DNA of 64,000 bases from Halomonas sp. MCCC 1A13316 (lineage in GTDB: Bacteria; Pseudomonadota; Gammaproteobacteria; Pseudomonadales; Halomonadaceae), in assembly GCF_014931605.1 (NCBI RefSeq), contig NZ_CP053382.1, positions 3,100,001 to 3,164,000 of the forward strand. The letters run 5' to 3'. Within the stretch, counting starts at the first letter, position 1. Each line of letters opens with the position of its first letter. Below, in pieces: positions 26,138 to 35,856 of this stretch. The notes under the pieces were generated by a model that saw only the letters and a list, made by a program, of their open reading frames with translations, did no database searches and was not told where the DNA came from. Made by a program: the position numbers and the translations under genes.

Positions 26138-27085
26138 ATGGGATTGTACGCACTCTTCTTCGCCACCCTGGAGATCACTCTGCCGGTATTCGCCATGGTC
26201 TTCGTCGGCCTGGGGCTCAAGCGCCTGGGCTGGATCGACCAGGCCTTCATCGCTACCGCCTCGAGTCTGGTATTCAGGGGAACCATGCCGACGCTGATCT
26301 TCCTCAGCATCATCAAGGCCGACCTGGACGCCACGCTAAATCCTGCGATGCTCGCCTATTTTGCCCTGGCCACCCTGGCCAGCTTCCTGCTCGCCTGGGG
26401 CTGGGCCATCCTGCGCGTGCCCCGCGCCGAGCGTGGCGTCTACGTGCAGGGCGCCTTTCGCGGCAATTGCGGCATCGTCGGCCTGGCCCTGGCCGCCGGC
26501 ATGTACGGTGACTACGGACTCTCCACCGGTGGACTGCTGCTCGGCGTGGTCATTCTCACCTACAACGCCTTCTCGGTGATCGTACTGGCCACCTATCAGC
26601 AGGGCAGGCGCACCGACTGGCGCAGCATCGCCAGCCACATCATGCGCAATCCGCTGATCCTCTCGGTGGTCGCCGCCATTCCGGTGGCCGCACTGGAGCT
26701 GCGCCTGCCCGGCTGGCTGATGACGTCGGGACAGTATTTCGCTTCGCTGACCCTGCCACTGGCACTGATCTGCATCGGCGCCACCTTGTCACTGGGTTCG
26801 ATCAGAGCGTCGGGTAGACTGGCCATGGGCGCCAGCCTGATGAAGATGGTCACCCTGCCGCTCGGGGCCACACTCACCGCCTGGCTGGTCGGTTTCGAGG
26901 GGCGCGAGCTGGGCGTGCTGTTTCTGTTCTTCGCCAGCCCCACCGCCGCTGCCAGCTTCGTGATGGTCAAGGCGATGGGCGGCAATGCTGCGCTCTCCGC
27001 GAATATCATTGCCCTGACCACGCTGATGGCCAGCCTGACCATTACCGTTGGCGTATTCGCCCTCAAAGCGATGAGCTGGATTTAG
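26138..27085 (+). CDS. AEC family transporter (auxin efflux carrier type)
   Basis: A 315-residue inner-membrane carrier with about ten hydrophobic helices and the typical AEC layout: two halves, each of five helices, with a polar crossover in the middle. Recognisable stretches are FAMVFVGLGLKRLGW near the start, QGAFRGNCGIVGLALA and the late SPTAAASFVMVKAMGGN. The family moves small organic anions such as malate or malonate; the substrate is not inferable. The gene follows a 34-residue ORF by 1 nt and converges on the ABM gene with a 4-nt overlap. Confidence 0.9.
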   Translation: MGLYALFFATLEITLPVFAMVFVGLGLKRLGWIDQAFIATASSLVFRGTMPTLIFLSIIKADLDATLNPAMLAYFALATLASFLLAWGWAILRVPRAERGVYVQGAFRGNCGIVGLALAAGMYGDYGLSTGGLLLGVVILTYNAFSVIVLATYQQGRRTDWRSIASHIMRNPLILSVVAAIPVAALELRLPGWLMTSGQYFASLTLPLALICIGATLSLGSIRASGRLAMGASLMKMVTLPLGATLTAWLVGFEGRELGVLFLFFASPTAAASFVMVKAMGGNAALSANIIALTTLMASLTITVGVFALKAMSWI

Positions 27086-27390
27086 CCATCGGTGCGAATG
27101 ACGAGCTCGAACTGCTCCAGCCCGCCGCCTTCGCCAATGGCCTCCTTGGGCATCGGGTTGGCATGGGCACGCTCGAAATCCTCGCTGCCGACCCAGGCGC
27201 GAAAGGCTTCCTGACTCTGCCACTCGGTTTCCACCACGTAGGGAGCCTGGTGCCCCACGGGACGCAGCACGCGCATGGCGACGAAGCCGGGCTGTTTGTC
27301 GATCTCGCCGGCACGGGCCCGAAAGCGAGCCTCGAAGGCCTCCTCGAAGCCCGGCTTGACGACGACGCGGTTGTTGACGATGAAGCTCAT
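27082..27390 (-). CDS. Antibiotic biosynthesis monooxygenase (ABM) domain protein
   Basis: A 102-residue single ABM-fold protein. It begins MSFIVNNRVVVKPGFEEAFEARF, then KQPGFVAMRVLRPVG and the ETEWQSQEAFRAWVGSEDFERAHA pattern typical of the fold. Relatives include haem-degrading IsdG-like enzymes and many with no known role; the lack of clear haem-binding His here argues for neither. It overlaps the convergent AEC gene by 4 nt and lies 13 nt downstream of sixA on the same strand. Confidence 0.85.
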   Translation of the reverse strand: MSFIVNNRVVVKPGFEEAFEARFRARAGEIDKQPGFVAMRVLRPVGHQAPYVVETEWQSQEAFRAWVGSEDFERAHANPMPKEAIGEGGGLEQFELVIRTDG

Positions 27391-27403
27391 GGTGAAGTCC
27401 CTG

Positions 27404-27877
27404 TCAGCGGATGTCGTGAGGTGCGATAAAGCGTAGCAGTCTGGCGCAGCCGGCAGCCAAGATATCGCCCTCGAGCTCGGCCACGCCGGCAGTGGGATAA
27501 CCCAGCCCTCGCGAGGCCCGCCCCTCCGTCAATAGCTCGGTGAGAAGCCCCACCAGCGGCATGTGACTCACCAGCACGATGGCCTCGTCGCCCGCCTGGG
27601 CGAGCAGCCATTCGCAGACCGCGGCCGGCGAGTCGTCGGGCGTGATGATGGGTAGCACCTCGGGCTCGACGCTCAGCGCCCCGGCTACCGGCAAGGCCGT
27701 CTGGCACGCCCGCCGGTACGGGCTTGAATAAAGACGCGCCCCTTCCAACGCCTGCTGGCCAAGCCAGCCGGCCATGCGCTCGGCCTCGGCCTGGCCGCGG
27801 GCAGTCAGCTCGCGCTCGCTGTCGGGGTGGCCCGGGGAAGCCTCGCCATGGCGCATGATGTAGAGCCGGCCCATCAC
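27404..27877 (-). CDS. sixA: Phosphohistidine phosphatase SixA
   Basis: A 157-residue histidine phosphatase. The RHG motif is [10 protein letters not shown] near residue 8, [12 protein letters not shown] carries the second Arg, and [10 protein letters not shown] holds the second His. In E. coli SixA removes phosphate from His of NPr (PtsO) in the nitrogen PTS; earlier work proposed ArcB. It overlaps gpsA by 4 nt (27874-27877), so it is translated with it, a frequent gammaproteobacterial pair. Confidence 0.92.
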   Translation of the reverse strand: MMGRLYIMRHGEASPGHPDSERELTARGQAEAERMAGWLGQQALEGARLYSSPYRRACQTALPVAGALSVEPEVLPIITPDDSPAAVCEWLLAQAGDEAIVLVSHMPLVGLLTELLTEGRASRGLGYPTAGVAELEGDILAAGCARLLRFIAPHDIR

Positions 27878-28947
27878 GGATTGCCCTCGCCCGCCTCGAC
27901 CCGCCGGTGGGCCTGCTGCACGTCCTCGCGAGGCAGCACGAACTCCACGTCACTGCTCTGCTCGCCGCGCATCAGCATGCGCGCCATCTCACGCGCCGGC
28001 ACACCCTCGAACAACACCTGGTAGAGCCCTTCGGCCAGTGGCATGTAGACACCCTCGTTGCGCGCCTTGTCGCGTACCAGGCGTATCGTGTTGACGCCCT
28101 CGGCGACCTGCCCCAGTGCCTCGACCGCCTCGTCGAGCCCCTTGCCCTGGCCCAGGGCGTAGCCGACTCGATAGTTACGCGACAACTGCGACGAACAGGT
28201 CACGATCAGGTCGCCCACCCCGGCGAGCCCCAGGAAGGTCATGGGATTGGCCCCCAGGCTGACGGCAAAGCGCCCCATTTCGGCCAGCGCTCGGGTCATC
28301 AGCATGCTACGAGTGTTCTCGCCCATGCCCAGTGCCGCGGCCATGCCGGCGGCGATGGCATAGATGTTCTTGAGCGCCCCGCCAAGCTCAACCCCGTAGC
28401 GATCGTTGCTGGCATAAACGCGGAAATAGTCGCAACCCAGTGCCTGCTGGACCCGAGTACGTGTCAGCGCGTCGTCGCTGGCCACCACGGTGGCGGTGAG
28501 CTGCTTCTGAGCGATCTCGGTGGCCAGGTTAGGCCCCGAGATCACGCCGATATGGGTAAAGCCCGTTTCCTCCTCGAGGATCTGGCTCATCAGTTTGAAA
28601 CCTTCTTCCTGAATGCCTTTGGTGGTACTCACCAGGATCTGATCCGGGTTGAGCCAAGGGCGCGCTTGGCGCACCACCTCGCGAAAGGCCTGGGAGGGAA
28701 TCGCCACCAGCACCAGTTCGGCCCCGGCGAGAACCGCCTGCATATCGCTCGAAGCGCGCACCGCCGGGTTGATGGCGTAGTCCGGCAGGTAACGCGGATT
28801 GCGGTGCTCGCGGTTGATCTGCGCTGCCAGCTCGGGATCGCGCAGCCACTGGCACACCCGAGCGCCGTTGTCGGCGGCGATGCTGGCAAGCGCGGTACCG
28901 AAGCTACCGCCGCCCAGTACTGCTACCCGCATGGGATCGTCTGACAT
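27874..28947 (-). CDS. gpsA: Glycerol-3-phosphate dehydrogenase [NAD(P)+]
   Basis: A 357-residue enzyme that makes sn-glycerol 3-phosphate for phospholipid synthesis. The nucleotide loop [14 protein letters not shown] is at the N-terminus, KG of [10 protein letters not shown] and the catalytic Lys in [16 protein letters not shown] are clear, and [20 protein letters not shown] is the C-terminal signature. The start at 28947 ([10 protein letters not shown]) precedes the Rossmann loop; the in-frame 29109 start would run through the pntB terminator. The C-terminal tail after about 330 is longer and more charged than in E. coli. Confidence 0.95.
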   Translation of the reverse strand: MSDDPMRVAVLGGGSFGTALASIAADNGARVCQWLRDPELAAQINREHRNPRYLPDYAINPAVRASSDMQAVLAGAELVLVAIPSQAFREVVRQARPWLNPDQILVSTTKGIQEEGFKLMSQILEEETGFTHIGVISGPNLATEIAQKQLTATVVASDDALTRTRVQQALGCDYFRVYASNDRYGVELGGALKNIYAIAAGMAAALGMGENTRSMLMTRALAEMGRFAVSLGANPMTFLGLAGVGDLIVTCSSQLSRNYRVGYALGQGKGLDEAVEALGQVAEGVNTIRLVRDKARNEGVYMPLAEGLYQVLFEGVPAREMARMLMRGEQSSDVEFVLPREDVQQAHRRVEAGEGNP

Positions 28948-28999
28948 GTCTGCCCCGCGAATCGGTCTGTGAACAGGAGAAACTGTCGTGAGTGTAACG

Positions 29000-29023
29000 A
29001 AAAATGCCCCCTTACGGGGGCAT
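29000..29023 (-). terminator. Intrinsic terminator of pntAB
   Basis: An 8-bp stem ATGCCCCC/GGGGGCAT (29004-29011 with 29016-29023, TTAC loop) is followed on the minus strand by five T (29000-29004 as A on the plus strand). It lies 40 nt past the pntB stop. Confidence 0.8.
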
Positions 29024-29062
29024 CTCATGACACTGCTCAGCGGAACGGATATCCGCCACGCA

Positions 29063-30505
29063 TCAATCGATCTGCGACAGCAGCGAGTCGATGCTGGACC
29101 GGGCATCACCGTAGAACATACGCGTGTTCTCCTTGAAGAACAGCGGGTTCTCGATACCCGAATAGCCAGTTCCCTGACCGCGCTTGCAGACGAAGACCTG
29201 CTTGGACTCCCATACTTTGAGCACCGGCATACCGGCGATGGGGCTGTTGGGATCGTCCTGGGCGGCGGGGTTGACGATGTCGTTGGAGCCGATGACGATC
29301 ACCACGTCGGTACTGGCGAAGTCGTCGTTGATCTCGTCCATCTCCAGCACGATGTCGTAGGGCACCCTGGCCTCGGCCAGCAGCACGTTCATGTGACCGG
29401 GCAGACGCCCCGCGACCGGATGGATACCGAAGCGCACCTGCTTGCCGGCGGCCCGCAGCTTGCGCACCAGTTCGCTCACCGCATTCTGGGCCTGAGCCAC
29501 GGCCATGCCGTAGCCCGGCACGATGATCACGCTGTCGGCATCGTTGAGCGCACTCGCCACGCCGCCGGCATCGATCGCCACCTGCTCGCCCTCGATCTCG
29601 GCCGCCGGCCCCTGGCTGCCACCGAAGCCGCCCAGGATGACGTTGACGAAGTTGCGGTTCATCGCCTTGCACATGATGTACGACAGGATTGCACCGGAGG
29701 AGCCCACCAGGGCCCCGGTGACGATCAGCAAGTCGTTGGAGAGCGTGAAGCCGATGGCCGCCGCCGCCCAGCCCGAATAGCTGTTGAGCATCGACACCAC
29801 CACCGGCATGTCGGCACCGCCGATACCCATGATCAGGTGGTAGCCGATGAAGAAGGCCAGCGCGGCGATCAGCAGCAGCGTCCAGAAGCCGGCACCGTTG
29901 AGATAGAGAATGGCCAGCAGCAGCGACAGCGCCGCGGCACCGGCGTTGAGCAGGTGCCCGCCGGGAAGTTGCTTCGGCTTGCCGTCCACCTTGCCAGCCA
30001 GCTTGCCGAAGGCGATCACCGAACCGGTGAAGGTTACTGCGCCGATGAACACGCCCAGCACCACCTCGACCTGCAGGAACATCAGCTCGTCCGGCGCCTT
30101 GGTGGCCACCAGGGCGGCGAAGGCCGAGAACTGCTCGGTGCCCGCATCGAGTGCCCGGGCCGCCAGTACGCGGCGCCGCTCGAGATCGGCACTCCAGGCG
30201 ACGAACACCGCCGCCAGGCCGACGAAGCTGTGCAGTGCCGCCACCAGCTGCGGCATTTCGGTCATGTCGACCTTCTTGGCCACATAGGCACCGATCACCG
30301 CACCGATGATCATCATCGGGATCATCAGCCAGTAGGCGCCGATCCCCGGCCCGAAGGCGGTGAAGAAGACCGCCACGGCCATGCCGACGATGCCGTACCA
30401 CACCGCCCGCTTGGCCTTCTCTTGGTTGCTCAATCCCCCCAGCGAGAGGATGAAAAGTACGCTTGCCGCAATCGCCGCAGCAGACACGAATCCTTGACTC
30501 AGCAT
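29063..30505 (-). CDS. pntB: NAD(P) transhydrogenase subunit beta
   Basis: A 480-residue membrane subunit of the proton-translocating transhydrogenase. About nine membrane helices fill residues 1-270, followed by the soluble NADP(H)-binding domain III (about 300-480) with the [15 protein letters not shown] loop and [19 protein letters not shown]. It couples hydride transfer between NADH and NADP+ to proton movement and supplies NADPH, which PHA and lipid synthesis need. It is 16 nt downstream of pntA. Confidence 0.97.
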   Translation of the reverse strand: MLSQGFVSAAAIAASVLFILSLGGLSNQEKAKRAVWYGIVGMAVAVFFTAFGPGIGAYWLMIPMMIIGAVIGAYVAKKVDMTEMPQLVAALHSFVGLAAVFVAWSADLERRRVLAARALDAGTEQFSAFAALVATKAPDELMFLQVEVVLGVFIGAVTFTGSVIAFGKLAGKVDGKPKQLPGGHLLNAGAAALSLLLAILYLNGAGFWTLLLIAALAFFIGYHLIMGIGGADMPVVVSMLNSYSGWAAAAIGFTLSNDLLIVTGALVGSSGAILSYIMCKAMNRNFVNVILGGFGGSQGPAAEIEGEQVAIDAGGVASALNDADSVIIVPGYGMAVAQAQNAVSELVRKLRAAGKQVRFGIHPVAGRLPGHMNVLLAEARVPYDIVLEMDEINDDFASTDVVIVIGSNDIVNPAAQDDPNSPIAGMPVLKVWESKQVFVCKRGQGTGYSGIENPLFFKENTRMFYGDARSSIDSLLSQID

Positions 30506-30521
30506 GTGTTGTCTCCGCCGC

Positions 30522-32093
30522 TTACGATTTCTGGAACATGGCGAGCATCCGGCGTGTCACCAGGAAGCCGCCCACGATGTTGATGGTGGCGATCAGCACC
30601 GAGATGGCCGCCATCAGCACGACCAACCAGTTCCCCGAACCGATCTGTAGAACCGCCCCGAGGATGATGATCCCCGAGATGGCGTTGGTTACCGCCATCA
30701 GCGGCGTGTGCAGCGAATGGCTGACGTTCCAGATCACCTGAAAGCCGACGAAGCAGGCCAGCACGAAGACGATGAAGTGCTGCATGAAGGAGGCGGGCGC
30801 CACCTGGCCAAGCAACAGCATCAGCAGGCCACCGGCGCCCAGCAGGGTCGCCTGACGCTTGGTCTGGGCCTTGAAGGCGGCATGTTCTGCGGCACGCTTC
30901 TCTTCAGGCGTGGGCTCCTTCTCCTTGGGTTTGGGTTTCGCTGCGGCGATCGCCTTCACCTTGGGCGGCGGTGGCGGGAATGTGATCTCGCCCTGGTGGG
31001 CCACCGTGGCGCCACGAATGACGTCGTCCTCCATGTCATGCACGACCTGGCCATCCTTCTCCGGCGTGAGATCGGTGAGCATGTGACGTACGTTGGTGGA
31101 GTAGAGCAGCGAGGCCTGCGTCGCCATGCGCGAGGGAAAATCGGTGTAGCCGACCACGACCACACCGTTTTCGGTGACGACTCGCTCGTCAGGCCGCGTC
31201 AGGTCGCAGTTGCCGCCCTTCTCGGCGGCCAGGTCGATGATCACCGAACCGGGCTTCATCGCCTTGACCATATCCTCGAGCCACAGCTTGGGCGCCGGGC
31301 GCCCCGGGATCAGAGCGGTGGTGATGACGATATCGATGTCAGGAGCCTGCTCGCGGAAGCATTCGAGCTGCTTCTCGCGAAACTCGGGGCTGGAGGGCGC
31401 GGCATAGCCGCCGGTACCGGAGCCGTCCTGAGTATCCTCGAAGTCGAGGAACAGGAACTCGGCGCCCATGGATTCGATCTGCTCGGCCACCTCCGGGCGC
31501 ACGTCGAAGGCGCGCACCACGGCGCCCAGGCTGGTGGCGGTGCCGATGGCGGCCAGGCCTGCCACACCGGCACCGATGACCAGCACCTTGGCCGGCGGTA
31601 CCTTGCCGGCGGCCGTCACCTGGCCGGTGAAGAAGCGGCCGAAGTTGTTGCCCGCCTCGATCACCGCTCGATAGCCGGCGATGTTGGCCATGGACGAAAG
31701 CGCGTCCATCTTCTGCGCGCGAGAGATCCGCGGCACCATGTCCATGGCGACGACAGTCGCCCCCTTGGCCCGGCATCTTTCCAGCAGCGCCTCGTTCTGG
31801 GCCGGCCAGAAGAAGGCGATCAGGGTCTGCCCTTCGCGTAGCCGCTCGGCTTCCTCGTCGCTGGGCTCGCGCACCTTGATCACGATCTCGGCTTGCTGCC
31901 ACAGCGCTTCGGCGTTCTCCACCACCGTGACGCCGGCCGTGCGGTAGGCGTCGTCATCGAAGCCGGCAGCAATGCCGGCCCCGGATTCGATCAGGCATTC
32001 GTGTCCAAGCTTGTGGATGAACTGCGCACTGTCAGGGGTCAGCGCGACACGCGCTTCGCCTTTGGCGAGCTCCTTGGGTGCACCAATCTTCAC
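30522..32093 (-). CDS. pntA: NAD(P) transhydrogenase subunit alpha
   Basis: A 523-residue protein with the NAD(H)-binding domain I (residues 1-375; start [21 protein letters not shown], loop [22 protein letters not shown]) and about four membrane helices at the C-terminus. A Pro/Lys/Glu-rich linker (roughly 375-420, [16 protein letters not shown]) joins them; it is longer than in E. coli PntA. The single-chain form is that of enterobacteria rather than the split PntAA/PntAB of many alphaproteobacteria. First gene of pntAB. Confidence 0.96.
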   Translation of the reverse strand: MKIGAPKELAKGEARVALTPDSAQFIHKLGHECLIESGAGIAAGFDDDAYRTAGVTVVENAEALWQQAEIVIKVREPSDEEAERLREGQTLIAFFWPAQNEALLERCRAKGATVVAMDMVPRISRAQKMDALSSMANIAGYRAVIEAGNNFGRFFTGQVTAAGKVPPAKVLVIGAGVAGLAAIGTATSLGAVVRAFDVRPEVAEQIESMGAEFLFLDFEDTQDGSGTGGYAAPSSPEFREKQLECFREQAPDIDIVITTALIPGRPAPKLWLEDMVKAMKPGSVIIDLAAEKGGNCDLTRPDERVVTENGVVVVGYTDFPSRMATQASLLYSTNVRHMLTDLTPEKDGQVVHDMEDDVIRGATVAHQGEITFPPPPPKVKAIAAAKPKPKEKEPTPEEKRAAEHAAFKAQTKRQATLLGAGGLLMLLLGQVAPASFMQHFIVFVLACFVGFQVIWNVSHSLHTPLMAVTNAISGIIILGAVLQIGSGNWLVVLMAAISVLIATINIVGGFLVTRRMLAMFQKS

Positions 32094-32242
32094 GTTGGAT
32101 CTCCCTAGTGGTTATAGAAACGTCGAATAGAGCAAACAGCTATTCATACCTGACCATGCCGCGATGCACAACAGCTGCGCAACCTAAGGTCGACACATGA
32201 ATGTAACACTATCCGGCTGAAATTACGGAAAAAACCCAAGGA

Positions 32243-32256
32243 TGACGTTTACGTCA
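32243..32256. promoter_or_regulatory. Perfect 14-bp palindrome TGACGT-TT-ACGTCA upstream of pntA
   Basis: A symmetric TGACGTTTACGTCA-type site lies 150 nt upstream of the pntA start and 94 nt beyond the htpG stop, in a 256-nt gap. It looks like a dimeric transcription-factor operator. The symmetry resembles sites of MerR-family LiuR-like regulators as I recall them, but this was not verified. Confidence 0.4.
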
Positions 32257-32289
32257 AAAGCTGGTACTAAGGCGCGTATGGATACAAAC

Positions 32290-32309
32290 AGGCCGCCACT
32301 AGGCGGCCT
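32290..32309 (-). terminator. Hairpin downstream of htpG
   Basis: An 8-bp stem (32290-32297 with 32302-32309, 4-nt loop) is followed on the minus strand by TGTTTGTATCC, a modest U-rich tract. It is 41 nt past the htpG stop and likely ends the heat-shock message. Confidence 0.6.
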
Positions 32310-32349
32310 GATAAGAGGTGGTATGGCCCGGAGAGACCGGAGTCGAGGC

Positions 32350-34254
32350 TCAGGCCGTCAACAGGGCGTTGAGGCGACGCACATAGGCCGCCGGGTCGTC
32401 GAGGTGGCCACCTTCGGCGATGATCGCCTGGTCGAGCAGCACCCGAGCCAGGTCCTCGAAGCGTTCACTCTCGGCGGCTTCTAGCCGCTCCACTAGCGCA
32501 TGCATCGGGTTGAGCTCTAGGATCGGCTTGACCTCAGGCATCGTCTGCCCGGCAGCTTCCATGATGCGACGCATCTGGTAGCCCATCTCATGCTCGGGCA
32601 ATACCACGCAGGCTGGGGAATCGGTCAGTCGATGGGTCACCTTGACCTCCTGCACCGAGTCACCCAGCGCCTCCCTGACTCGCTTGACCAGGTCCTCCTT
32701 GGCCTTGGCGGTCTCTTCCTGAGCCTTCTTCTCCTCTTCGCCCTCGATCTCGCCGAGGTCGAGGTCACCCTTGGCCACGTCGATGAACCCTTTGCCCTCG
32801 AACTCGTGCAGATGGCTCATCAGCCACTCGTCGATACGGTCGTGCAGCAGCAGCACTTCTATGCCCTTCTTGCGGAAGATCTCCAGGTGCGGGCTCGATT
32901 TCGCCGCATTGAAGCCATCGGCGACGATGTAGTAGATCTTCTCCTGCCCTTCCTGCATGCGCGAGACGTAGTCGGCCAGCGACTGGTCCTGAGTGGTGCT
33001 GTCGGTAAGCGTGGAGGAGAAGCGCAAGAGAGCGGCGATCTTGTCGCGATTGGCGAAGTCCTCGGCGGGGCCCTCCTTGAGTACGCTACCGAAGGTGTTC
33101 CAGAAGGTCTGGTAGGCCTCCTTATCCTTGGCCAGCTTCTTGAGCATGTCCAGTGCGCGCTTGGTCAGCGCACCCTTGATCTTCTCGACCTTGGGGTCCT
33201 GCTGCAGCAGCTCGCGAGAGACGTTGAGCGACAGTTCGCGGGTATCGAGCACGCCTTTGATGAAGCGCAGGTAGAGCGGCAGGAACTGCTCAGCGTCGTC
33301 CATGATGAAGACGCGCTGGACGTAGAGCTTGACGCCCCGGGAGCCATCACGCTCGTACAGATCGAACGGCGCGCGCCCCGGCACGTAGAGCAGGCTGGTG
33401 TACTCGAGCTTGCCCTCGACCTTGTTGTGGCTCCAGGTCAGTGGATCGCTGAAATCGTGAGCTACGTGCTTGTAGAAGGCCTTGTACTCGTCTTCGGAAA
33501 CCTCGCTCTTGGGCCGCACCCACAGTGCCGTAGCCTCGTTGACGGTCTCCCAGGTAGTGACCTCACTGCCCTCGATCTCGTTGCCCTCGTCGTCCTTGGC
33601 CGTCTCGACCTTGGGCATGCGCACCGGCACCTCGATATGGTCGGAGTACTTGCGCACCAGGCTCTTCAGGCGGAAGTCGTCGGCAAACTCCTTGGCGTCT
33701 TTTTTGAGGTGCAGGACGATCTCGGTACCGTGCAGTTCGCGTTCCAGGTCGGCGACGGTGAACTCACCCTCGCCCTTCGAACGCCACTCGACGCCTTCGG
33801 CCTTGTCAGTGCCCGCCTTGCGCGTACGCACCGTGACCTCGTCGGCGACAATGAAACTTGAATAGAAGCCCACGCCGAACTGGCCGATCAGGCGCGCATC
33901 CTTCTGCTGCTCACCAGAGAGCTGCTTGAGGAACTCCGCGGTACCGCTACGCGCGATGGTGCCGAGGTTCTGGATCACCTCGTCGCGGCTCATGCCGACA
34001 CCGTTGTCGCGCACGGTGACGGTGGCGGCCTTCTCGTCGTGCTCGATCTCGATGCGAAGCTCGCTGTCGCCTTCGTAGAGCGCATCGTTGTCGAGCGCAG
34101 CATAGCGCAGCTTGTCACAGGCATCGGCGGCGTTGGAGATCAGCTCGCGCAGGAATATCTCCCGGTTGGAGTACAGCGAGTGGATCATCAGATGCAGCAG
34201 TTGCTTCACCTCGGTCTGGAAGCCGAGGGTTTCCTCGTGAGCGGTCGTGGACAT
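32350..34254 (-). CDS. htpG: Hsp90-family chaperone HtpG
   Basis: A 634-residue chaperone of normal HtpG length. N-terminal GHKL ATPase motifs are clear: [44 protein letters not shown] and the Arg-rich middle domain [10 protein letters not shown]. It acts in protein folding under heat and salt stress. A near-perfect sigma-32 promoter lies 72-97 nt upstream of the start, so it is heat-induced. It is followed by a hairpin terminator and seems to be monocistronic. Confidence 0.97.
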   Translation of the reverse strand: MSTTAHEETLGFQTEVKQLLHLMIHSLYSNREIFLRELISNAADACDKLRYAALDNDALYEGDSELRIEIEHDEKAATVTVRDNGVGMSRDEVIQNLGTIARSGTAEFLKQLSGEQQKDARLIGQFGVGFYSSFIVADEVTVRTRKAGTDKAEGVEWRSKGEGEFTVADLERELHGTEIVLHLKKDAKEFADDFRLKSLVRKYSDHIEVPVRMPKVETAKDDEGNEIEGSEVTTWETVNEATALWVRPKSEVSEDEYKAFYKHVAHDFSDPLTWSHNKVEGKLEYTSLLYVPGRAPFDLYERDGSRGVKLYVQRVFIMDDAEQFLPLYLRFIKGVLDTRELSLNVSRELLQQDPKVEKIKGALTKRALDMLKKLAKDKEAYQTFWNTFGSVLKEGPAEDFANRDKIAALLRFSSTLTDSTTQDQSLADYVSRMQEGQEKIYYIVADGFNAAKSSPHLEIFRKKGIEVLLLHDRIDEWLMSHLHEFEGKGFIDVAKGDLDLGEIEGEEEKKAQEETAKAKEDLVKRVREALGDSVQEVKVTHRLTDSPACVVLPEHEMGYQMRRIMEAAGQTMPEVKPILELNPMHALVERLEAAESERFEDLARVLLDQAIIAEGGHLDDPAAYVRRLNALLTA

Positions 34255-34325
34255 GGATCGGTTACCTCATGGCTTGAACTCACGGCGCCGCGTGGCGCGT
34301 CGCCGTTTCAGAACTGTTCAGCGAT

Positions 34326-34351
34326 ATGGGGTCCGAGTTGGGATTTTCAAG
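34326..34351 (-). promoter_or_regulatory. Sigma-32 heat-shock promoter of htpG
   Basis: Read on the minus strand: CTTGAAA (34351-34345), 13 nt, then CCCCAT (34331-34326) followed by AT. Both boxes match the RpoH consensus as I know it (CTTGAAA, N11-15, CCCCATnT) with no mismatch. It overlaps the last codons of the thioesterase gene 34347-34817, so heat-shock transcription starts just past that gene's stop. Confidence 0.85.
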
Positions 34352-34817
34352 CGTCGTTCGGCTCCAGCGCAGCCAATACCAGGTGCAGTCGGGCCGTGGC
34401 CACCGGCCGATCCTCCGACTCCTGCCAGGCCGTGACCTGGACGTTGGCCAGGCGCCGCCCTTCGCGCAGCAGTTGGCAGCGGGCATGAGTGGGCACCACC
34501 CGGGCCGTGCGCAGGTAGTCGATGGAGAAGTCGACGATGCGCGGCAGTCGCGGCTCCCGCACCGACAGCATCAGATCGAGGGTGCCTGCGGTTTCCATGA
34601 AGGCCGCCACCACACCGCCATGCAACGCCGGCAGCAGGATATTGCCGACGTTGTGCTCACACGGCTCGAGATGAAAGATCAGGCCGTCGCCGTCAGCGTC
34701 CGGTGTCGCCGACACACCGATATAGCGAGCATAGGGGAGCCGCTCGAGCCAGGCGGCGACATCCCCTTCGGCACGAGTCCGGGCCAGCCAGGCCACGTCG
34801 TTAAAACCTTCAGGCAT
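34347..34817 (-). CDS. PaaI-type hotdog thioesterase
   Basis: A 156-residue hotdog-fold protein. The active-site stretch LPALHGGVVAAFMETAG (HGG after the leading Asn-rich strand) and the SIDYLRTARVVPTHARCQLLREGRRLANV block are typical of PaaI/4HBT acyl-CoA thioesterases. The start at 34817 (MPEGFNDV) overlaps the upstream thioesterase gene by 8 nt, so the pair is cotranscribed. Its 3' end carries the htpG promoter. The acyl-CoA substrate is not inferable. Confidence 0.87.
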   Translation of the reverse strand: MPEGFNDVAWLARTRAEGDVAAWLERLPYARYIGVSATPDADGDGLIFHLEPCEHNVGNILLPALHGGVVAAFMETAGTLDLMLSVREPRLPRIVDFSIDYLRTARVVPTHARCQLLREGRRLANVQVTAWQESEDRPVATARLHLVLAALEPNDA

Positions 34818-35304
34818 GATCGGCCTCCCCGAATAGCGCCTCGGCAAATCCCTCGGGCGTATTACGCTCCCCGAGACGCACGAAGTTGCCGATACCGCGA
34901 GCGACAGGCCGGCCCGGCTCCTGCCACAGCGTTCCCTCGGTAAATACCATCGCATTCGTTAGGCGTAGCACACGGGCCTCGGCCATGATCGGCTGGCCCG
35001 CTACCGCCGGTCGGTAGTGGTCGACGCGCAGGTCGAGCGTCGGGCAGACCTCAGGCGCCGGCAATCCGCACAGCACCGCCGAGCCGCAGACGGTATCCAA
35101 CAGCATGGTCAACACACCGCCGTGTACCAGGCCTCTGCCGGTATCGCCCAGCAGCTCGTCGCGCCAAGGCAAGCGCATGGTCACCTCAGGCGGCTCGACG
35201 GAAAGAACTTCGAGCCCCAACTCTCGGGTATGGGGAATAACCGTCACGAAACGCGCCAAGGCGGTACGCCACTTGCCGGCAGAAATCTGGGGGACGTCGG
35301 GCAT
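34810..35304 (-). CDS. PaaI-type hotdog thioesterase
   Basis: A 164-residue hotdog-fold protein; GRGLVHGGVLTMLLDTVCGSAV is the PaaI catalytic segment (Asp in LLDTV), followed by LDLRVDHYRPAVAGQPIMAEARVLRLTNAMVFTEG. It is similar in plan to its downstream neighbour 34347-34817, with which it overlaps by 8 nt; the two are probably a diverged tandem pair that may form a heteromer. That last point is inference. It lies 44 nt downstream of the DUF1232 gene's stop. Confidence 0.88.
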   Translation of the reverse strand: MPDVPQISAGKWRTALARFVTVIPHTRELGLEVLSVEPPEVTMRLPWRDELLGDTGRGLVHGGVLTMLLDTVCGSAVLCGLPAPEVCPTLDLRVDHYRPAVAGQPIMAEARVLRLTNAMVFTEGTLWQEPGRPVARGIGNFVRLGERNTPEGFAEALFGEADHA

Positions 35305-35348
35305 CGAGAGGCCTCACTGAGGTCCAAGTCAGGAATCAAACGATCGTA

Positions 35349-35687
35349 TCAAAGTTGTTCTTCGTCGTCCCCCTTCCCTTCAATGGGCTTTCCCCGCCAC
35401 GCACGGTAGCCATCCAGGCTGCGATCGACCCGAGTCAACAGCCAACCGACGATCACCATGTCATCGAAGACACCGATAAGAAGAAGCCAGTCGGGAATCA
35501 GATCCAATGGCGAGACGAGATAGGCCAATGCTACCAGCATCCAGCCGAAGGCCGACCATGGCGGTGGCCGGTAGCGGCCTTTCACCACGTCTTGGCACAT
35601 GGGCACGAAGAGTTTCAGGGCACGCACGATCTGGCTCAGTATCCGCGAACGGCGGCGCAGCCGGCCCACGATATTCCAGGGTTTCAC
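35349..35687 (-). CDS. DUF1232 (YkvA-type) membrane protein
   Basis: A 112-residue protein with a DUF1232 core: SAFGWMLVALAYLVSPLDLIPDW, then GVFDDMVIVGWLL. These are the two hydrophobic helices with the SPxDLIPD signature. A GTG start at 35687 (read as MKPWNIVGRL) is chosen because an AGGAACA site lies 4 nt upstream; the longer in-frame ORF to 35963 overlaps the slt start region. Function unknown. It is divergent from slt, and the 169-nt gap between them should hold both promoters. Confidence 0.82.
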   Translation of the reverse strand: MKPWNIVGRLRRRSRILSQIVRALKLFVPMCQDVVKGRYRPPPWSAFGWMLVALAYLVSPLDLIPDWLLLIGVFDDMVIVGWLLTRVDRSLDGYRAWRGKPIEGKGDDEEQL

Positions 35688-35856
35688 TTTTGTTCCTATC
35701 CTCTCAGCTTCGTCACATCCAATTGCCCCTTCACCATAGGTGTTCCTCGACACGACGCCTACCTCGCAGTTCCGTTGGATTGGTGCGACACTAATCCCGT
35801 CGTGCCAACCGGCCACCATGTCGCCTACGCCGCCAGCGAACTGAACGAGGTTTACC

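Noticed and set aside
28988..30583. 531-codon plus-strand ORF antisense to pntB
   Set aside because: It starts beside the pntB terminator and runs across a fully conserved pntB frame; the composition is that of a shadow frame.
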